DNA of 9,706 nucleotides, taken from assembly GCA_001640045.1 (NCBI GenBank), contig LUTY01000003.1:1-9706 (forward strand). Direction: 5' to 3'. The notes below the pieces were generated by a model. It made no database searches. It was not told where the DNA came from and was given only the letters and a program-made list of their open reading frames with translations. Position 1 is the first letter of the stretch; each line of letters begins with the position of its first letter. Made by a program: the position numbers and the translations under genes. The stretch is from Candidatus Thiomargarita nelsonii (GTDB lineage Bacteria; Pseudomonadota; Gammaproteobacteria; Beggiatoales; Beggiatoaceae). This document shows positions 7,485 to 9,706 of the stretch, piece by piece.

Positions 7485-7490
7485 ATTATA
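7485..7490 (-). promoter_or_regulatory. -10-like TATAAT upstream of the receiver gene
   Basis: Read on the minus strand, 7490-7485 is a perfect TATAAT, 22 nt upstream of the receiver start at 7462. No acceptable -35 hexamer occurs 15-18 nt upstream. If this is a real promoter it probably needs an activator, which could use the inverted repeat at 7522-7544 (centred about 55 nt before the predicted start near 7478). Transcripts would also read through to the GH15 gene. Confidence 0.35.
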
Positions 7491-7521
7491 AAATGACGAC
7501 GTAAAAGAACGGGTGCATATC

Positions 7522-7544
7522 GTCCAAGCCTTTTAGACTTGGAC
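7522..7544. repeat. 23-bp inverted repeat GTCCAAG-N9-CTTGGAC
   Basis: Seven-base perfect arms at 7522-7528 and 7538-7544 flank a 9-nt centre. On the plus strand TTTT follows directly, so it could form a weak terminator hairpin. However, no plus-strand gene ends nearby. Its place upstream of a minus-strand -10 box suits a dimeric regulator site better. The choice is inference. Confidence 0.5.
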
Positions 7545-7559
7545 TTTTGCACACACTAA

Positions 7560-7767
7560 CCGCCTGCATTGGCGCAATTAAAGGAGAAAAAGCACTTGAA
7601 TAGGTTTGTTTGTTTTGATCGCCTGCATGGCTAAGCACCAGTCAAACCAACCTATAACATTACCCCAAATCTCGTTTATGGTTTTAATCGCCTGCCTTGG
7701 CATTAAACGGGGCAAATTTGACGGGGCAACTGTGCAAGTTTTAATGTTTTGATCGCCTGTCTTGACG
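7560..7767. repeat. four-copy degenerate palindromic repeat array
   Basis: A box based on GTTTTGATCGCCTGC-TTGGC occurs four times in the same orientation: 7560-7574 (weakest at its left end), 7612-7631, 7681-7701 (extending as a palindrome to 7708) and 7746-7767. The CGCCTG cores begin at 7561, 7620, 7689 and 7754, that is 59, 69 and 65 nt apart. Each box is a short inverted repeat (GCC...GGC), flanked in units 2 and 3 by longer arms that pair with each other but differ in sequence between units. With the elements at 7485-7544 and 7868-7923 it accounts for most of the gene-free stretch 7463-7958. Its nature is unknown; uneven spacing and self-pairing flanks argue against a normal CRISPR array. 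Confidence 0.6.
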
Positions 7768-7867
7768 CTCATTTTTTATTTAAACACAAAATAACTATTT
7801 AATCAAAAATTGCGATCCGACGACATGGCTGCTTGCTATACTCAGCACGGGCATAACTTGCGCTTTT

Positions 7868-7923
7868 GTCATTTCGACCAGCGGGAGAAATCTCAAACCT
7901 GCGGGAAGACCAAAATCCCGCAG
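7868..7923. repeat. palindrome-rich dispersed-repeat-like element with GC hairpin
   Basis: ATTTC (7871-7875) and GAAAT (7887-7891) form one small inverted repeat around GACCAGCGGGA. CTGCGGGA (7899-7906) and TCCCGCAG (7916-7923) form an 8-bp GC-rich hairpin with a 9-nt loop. GCGGGA appears in both halves 20 nt apart. The first half resembles the ATTTCGACC...GAGAAATC palindromic repeats I recall as dispersed intergenic elements in many bacterial genomes. The GC hairpin lies 36 nt beyond the stop of the minus-strand nuclease gene and might terminate it, though only GTTTGAGATTT, not a full T-tract, follows on that strand. Confidence 0.45.
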
Positions 7924-7958
7924 CCAGCATTGAGGCAATAAATAGCGTTGCGACTGTT

Positions 7959-8357
7959 TTAAAGATTCTCCATGACTCTTTGAAAAGCCGTCATATCCTC
8001 AGACTGAACCGCTAACAACTTTTTCAACCGGGCTTTGTCGGTGAAATTCAACAAATCCTGTTCGATTTGTCGATAAAGGGAAGATGGCGGATCAAAACGC
8101 AAAACGAGCACATCTAAAAGTGAGCGACGACGTGTGATGAGTTCAGTTTGTGTGACTTGTTTCAATTCCTCTGGCACTGGGAGACGACTCGGTGTCGGAA
8201 AGTGGGTACAAATAATATAAGTATAAATTCGCCTACTCTTGATCTCTTCCTCAAAATAAAGCGTATTCGTATGCAGATTGCTAAACACCACATAATAGCC
8301 CTCATCCAATCCTTCAGATTTAAGATATTCGGCCAATTGTCCCTTACCCTTCTTCAA
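7959..8357 (-). pseudogene. C-terminal PD-(D/E)XK nuclease fragment
   Basis: This is the last frame of the split nuclease gene. The nominal TTG at 8357 (MKKGKGQ) is not a true start, because the same frame continues upstream through two copies of IETKIFSD to a stop near 8430. It holds the end of the nuclease fold: KGKGQLAEYL with the lysine-rich helix after the ExK strand, then GYYVVFSN (about 21-28) and the RIYTYIIC strand, followed by a helical tail with RRRSLLDVLVLRF. It cannot be a functional nuclease alone, since the catalytic Asp lies in the preceding frame. Confidence 0.7.
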
Positions 8358-9481
8358 ACGGGTATTATCGCTAAATATTTTGGTTTCAATATCGCTAAAG
8401 ATTTTGGTTTCAATGAGATGCGATTTTTATAAACAATTAAAATATCGGTTCGTCCAGCACCAGAAGGCACTTCTATAAAAGTCTGTCCGGCTTCAATGAA
8501 AAAGTTAATAAAACCATCAAGGGAATAATGCCAAGCCGCCTCTTTCAGGTTTTCGGTATCAAAGGCTTTGAACCCACGTCTTCGCACATATTGTCGGTAT
8601 TTGTTGAGTATGGCGTGGAGATTTAAGCCCCCCTCCTTCAGATATTCATCAAAGCTCTCATTGACTTTGAGTCCATAATGTCTTCTTTCGCCATTAGACA
8701 CTGGACGAAATGCCGTGATAATGCACTTGCTATATAACGGCACCAATATACCCACACGATCATCTATATTTTCTATGACACCATTGGCATGCAAATAAGC
8801 GATGTCTTTAGCATAGACATTGAAATTGATGGGCTCATCACCAAATAACAAGCGATACATAAACGCCTTTTTCTCGGAAGCCTTTTGGACAATATTCAGG
8901 ATGTTTTTATCATATTTTGACTTTAAAAAATCATTTAAAGTGCCTAAAAAATCATCCATTGTCACCGTTCTATTTGTGGCGACTTGTTCGAGCATATGTG
9001 CGATAAGCGCACAAACGAGTCCAGGTTGGCCCTTGGTATTCTCATAAATGGCCTTTATCACCCTATCTTCAAATTTTTGACCTGATTCTGCCACATATTG
9101 TGAGATCAATTGATTGATCTCTGCTAGAGTAAAATAGGAGATTTTTAACTCCTCTGCCACATTGAAGGGTGATGCGGAGGATATAACCAATTCTGCGATT
9201 GTACTCACGCCAACAAGGATCAGTTCATTCCGGGCATGGTCATTTTTTTGATGATACATTTGCCGAAAGGCGTGCATTATCTCACTTAAAACCGCATCAG
9301 GTATGCCTTCAAATTCATCAATGACAAGAACGATAGCCTTGCTCCTGATCTTTTCAAACAATTCAACCACATCAATCTGATCAGCAATGGTATGTTCTAA
9401 TTTAATCTGATGTTCTGCCAGCCTTTTATGAAGTTGATTATTTAAATCTCGGTAAAACCTATCCCTTGTTACTGTCTTCAA
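8354..9481 (-). pseudogene. central ATPase core and start of nuclease domain
   Basis: This is the middle frame. The ATG at 9481 lies inside the reconstructed protein: the frame is open upstream to about 9529 and reads IKEEGFTPIWISFEKLKT before it. Visible motifs, numbered from this ATG, are Walker B IVLVIDEFEGI (50-60), a sensor-like strand ELILVGVSTIAEL (86-98), TKGQPGLVCALIAHM (a helical lid region typical of the family) and, near the end, GAGRTDILIVYKN with D346 as the likely nuclease Asp. After KNR the frame runs into a false 21-residue tail because of the second one-base shift. Without Walker A, encoded in the previous frame, it should not bind ATP. Confidence 0.75.
8367..8414 (-). repeat. 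24-bp in-frame tandem duplication (IETKIFSD twice)
   Basis: The units at 8367-8390 and 8391-8414 are identical at 23 of 24 positions. On the minus strand each encodes IETKIFSD, which contains the E-x-K of the PD-(D/E)XK nuclease motif. Near identity points to recent slippage or duplication. The unit is 8 codons, so the duplication alone keeps the frame; the adjacent one-base shift does not. Confidence 0.9.
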
Positions 9482-9699
9482 TTTCTCAAAACTAATCCAA
9501 ATCGGGGTAAAACCTTCCTCCTTAATAGCTGAGATAGTAGGAGTTGAAAATAGGTCGTTTTCCCAGTTTGTCTGGGTGCAAAAAGGGTAAAATATCGTCC
9601 TTTTCGCACTTTTTCTTTGCCTTTTGCAATCAATGCTTCACGCATGACGGTGTAATGTAGAGCCGGATTACACGGTCCAGAGGTGTTAAATTCACGCAT
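9478..9699 (-). pseudogene. N-terminal P-loop fragment of the AAA-like ATPase
   Basis: This is the first frame, 73 residues. It carries MREFNTSGPCNP (1-12), the HYTVMREALIAKG helix and the Walker A loop FAPRQTGKTT (40-49), an A-P-R-Q variant of the usual G-x4-G-K-T seen in this group. The last residues, from about 60, are out of frame because one base is missing near 9520-9532. The TGA at 9478 overlaps the ATG of the next fragment, which mimics translational coupling but is explained by the frameshift. Confidence 0.75.
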
Positions 9700-9706
9700 A
9701 ATATTA

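Larger units (their letters stand above)
7959..9699 (-). pseudogene. AAA-like ATPase/PD-(D/E)XK nuclease family protein, split by two frameshifts
   Basis: Three consecutive minus-strand frames read as one protein: an N-terminal P-loop ATPase of the AAA-like (AAA_35-type) group and a C-terminal PD-(D/E)XK nuclease-like domain. The span is 1741 nt. Restoring one base at each of two junctions (about 9520-9532 and 8412-8428) gives 1743 nt, exactly 581 codons with stop. At the first junction LLSQL continues as IKEEGFTPIWISFEKLKT; at the second, ILIVYKN continues as LIETKIFSD. The protein would have 580 residues, including an 8-residue tandem duplication. The start ATG at 9699 opens a typical MREFNTSGPC N-terminus; only 7 nt upstream are visible. 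I recall such proteins as multicopy in Beggiatoa-like and multicellular deltaproteobacterial genomes, with unknown function. A DNA-related or defence role is inference. Undercalled bases in the assembly would make this an intact gene. Confidence 0.8.

Noticed and set aside
7560..7767. A CRISPR array, possibly a remnant related to the CHAT protease as in type III-E.
   Set aside because: Repeat copies are poorly conserved, start-to-start distances vary from 59 to 69 nt, the flanks pair with themselves, and no cas gene is present.
7578..7772. A minus-strand open frame of 64 codons with recurring QAIKT.
   Set aside because: The recurring peptide is only the translated repeat box; no start context and no family.
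9478..9481. An ATGA-type stop/start overlap suggesting two separate translationally coupled genes.
   Set aside because: Family-typical sequence continues in the second frame well upstream of this ATG, so the overlap is a by-product of a one-base shift.

Overview
The window holds two blocks of genes on opposite strands, converging at about 5600-5750. The DNA is AT-rich. The gene families (a cyanobacterial-type sigma/DUF1822/CHAT cassette, a cyanobacterial-type GH15 protein, and an AAA-like ATPase fused to a PD-(D/E)XK nuclease) occur together in bacteria with complex or multicellular lifestyles. My best guess is a large filamentous sulfur bacterium (Beggiatoa/Thioploca/Thiomargarita type) or a similar multicellular proteobacterium. 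A cyanobacterium is less likely. This is inferred from remembered family distributions, not from any marker gene here.

Plus strand, 186-5590. A candidate promoter and a 17-bp tandem repeat precede a compact three-gene operon. The first gene encodes an ECF-like sigma factor with a duplicated C-terminal helix-turn-helix region. The second encodes a DUF1822-type protein, 14 nt downstream. The third, overlapping the second by 35 nt, encodes a 1122-residue protein with a caspase-like CHAT protease domain, an NB-ARC/STAND-like NTPase and seven TPR repeats. It has the layout of an NLR: a TPR sensor, an NTPase switch and a protease effector, coupled to its own transcription factor. This is the most interesting system in the window. 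It recalls the TPR-CHAT protease/sigma-inhibitor/sigma-factor module of type III-E CRISPR (Csx29/Csx30/RpoE), but without any CRISPR component nearby.

Junction, 5591-5748. A nested imperfect palindrome of about 100 nt separates the convergent genes.

Minus strand, 7462-5749. A small response-regulator receiver domain, broken by a one-base shift at a T7 tract, lies 2 nt upstream of a GH15/phosphorylase-kinase-alpha-like glycoside hydrolase.

Intergenic, 7463-7958. This stretch has no gene but is full of structure: a -10-like box, a 23-bp inverted repeat, four degenerate copies of a palindromic repeat 59-69 nt apart with unit-specific pairing arms, and a palindrome-rich dispersed-repeat-like element.

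Minus strand, 9699-7959. An AAA-like ATPase/PD-(D/E)XK nuclease gene is split by two one-base shifts and carries a 24-bp in-frame tandem duplication of its ExK catalytic motif. All three frameshifts on this strand have the same sign (one base missing), so either real decay or base undercalling in the assembly could explain them.
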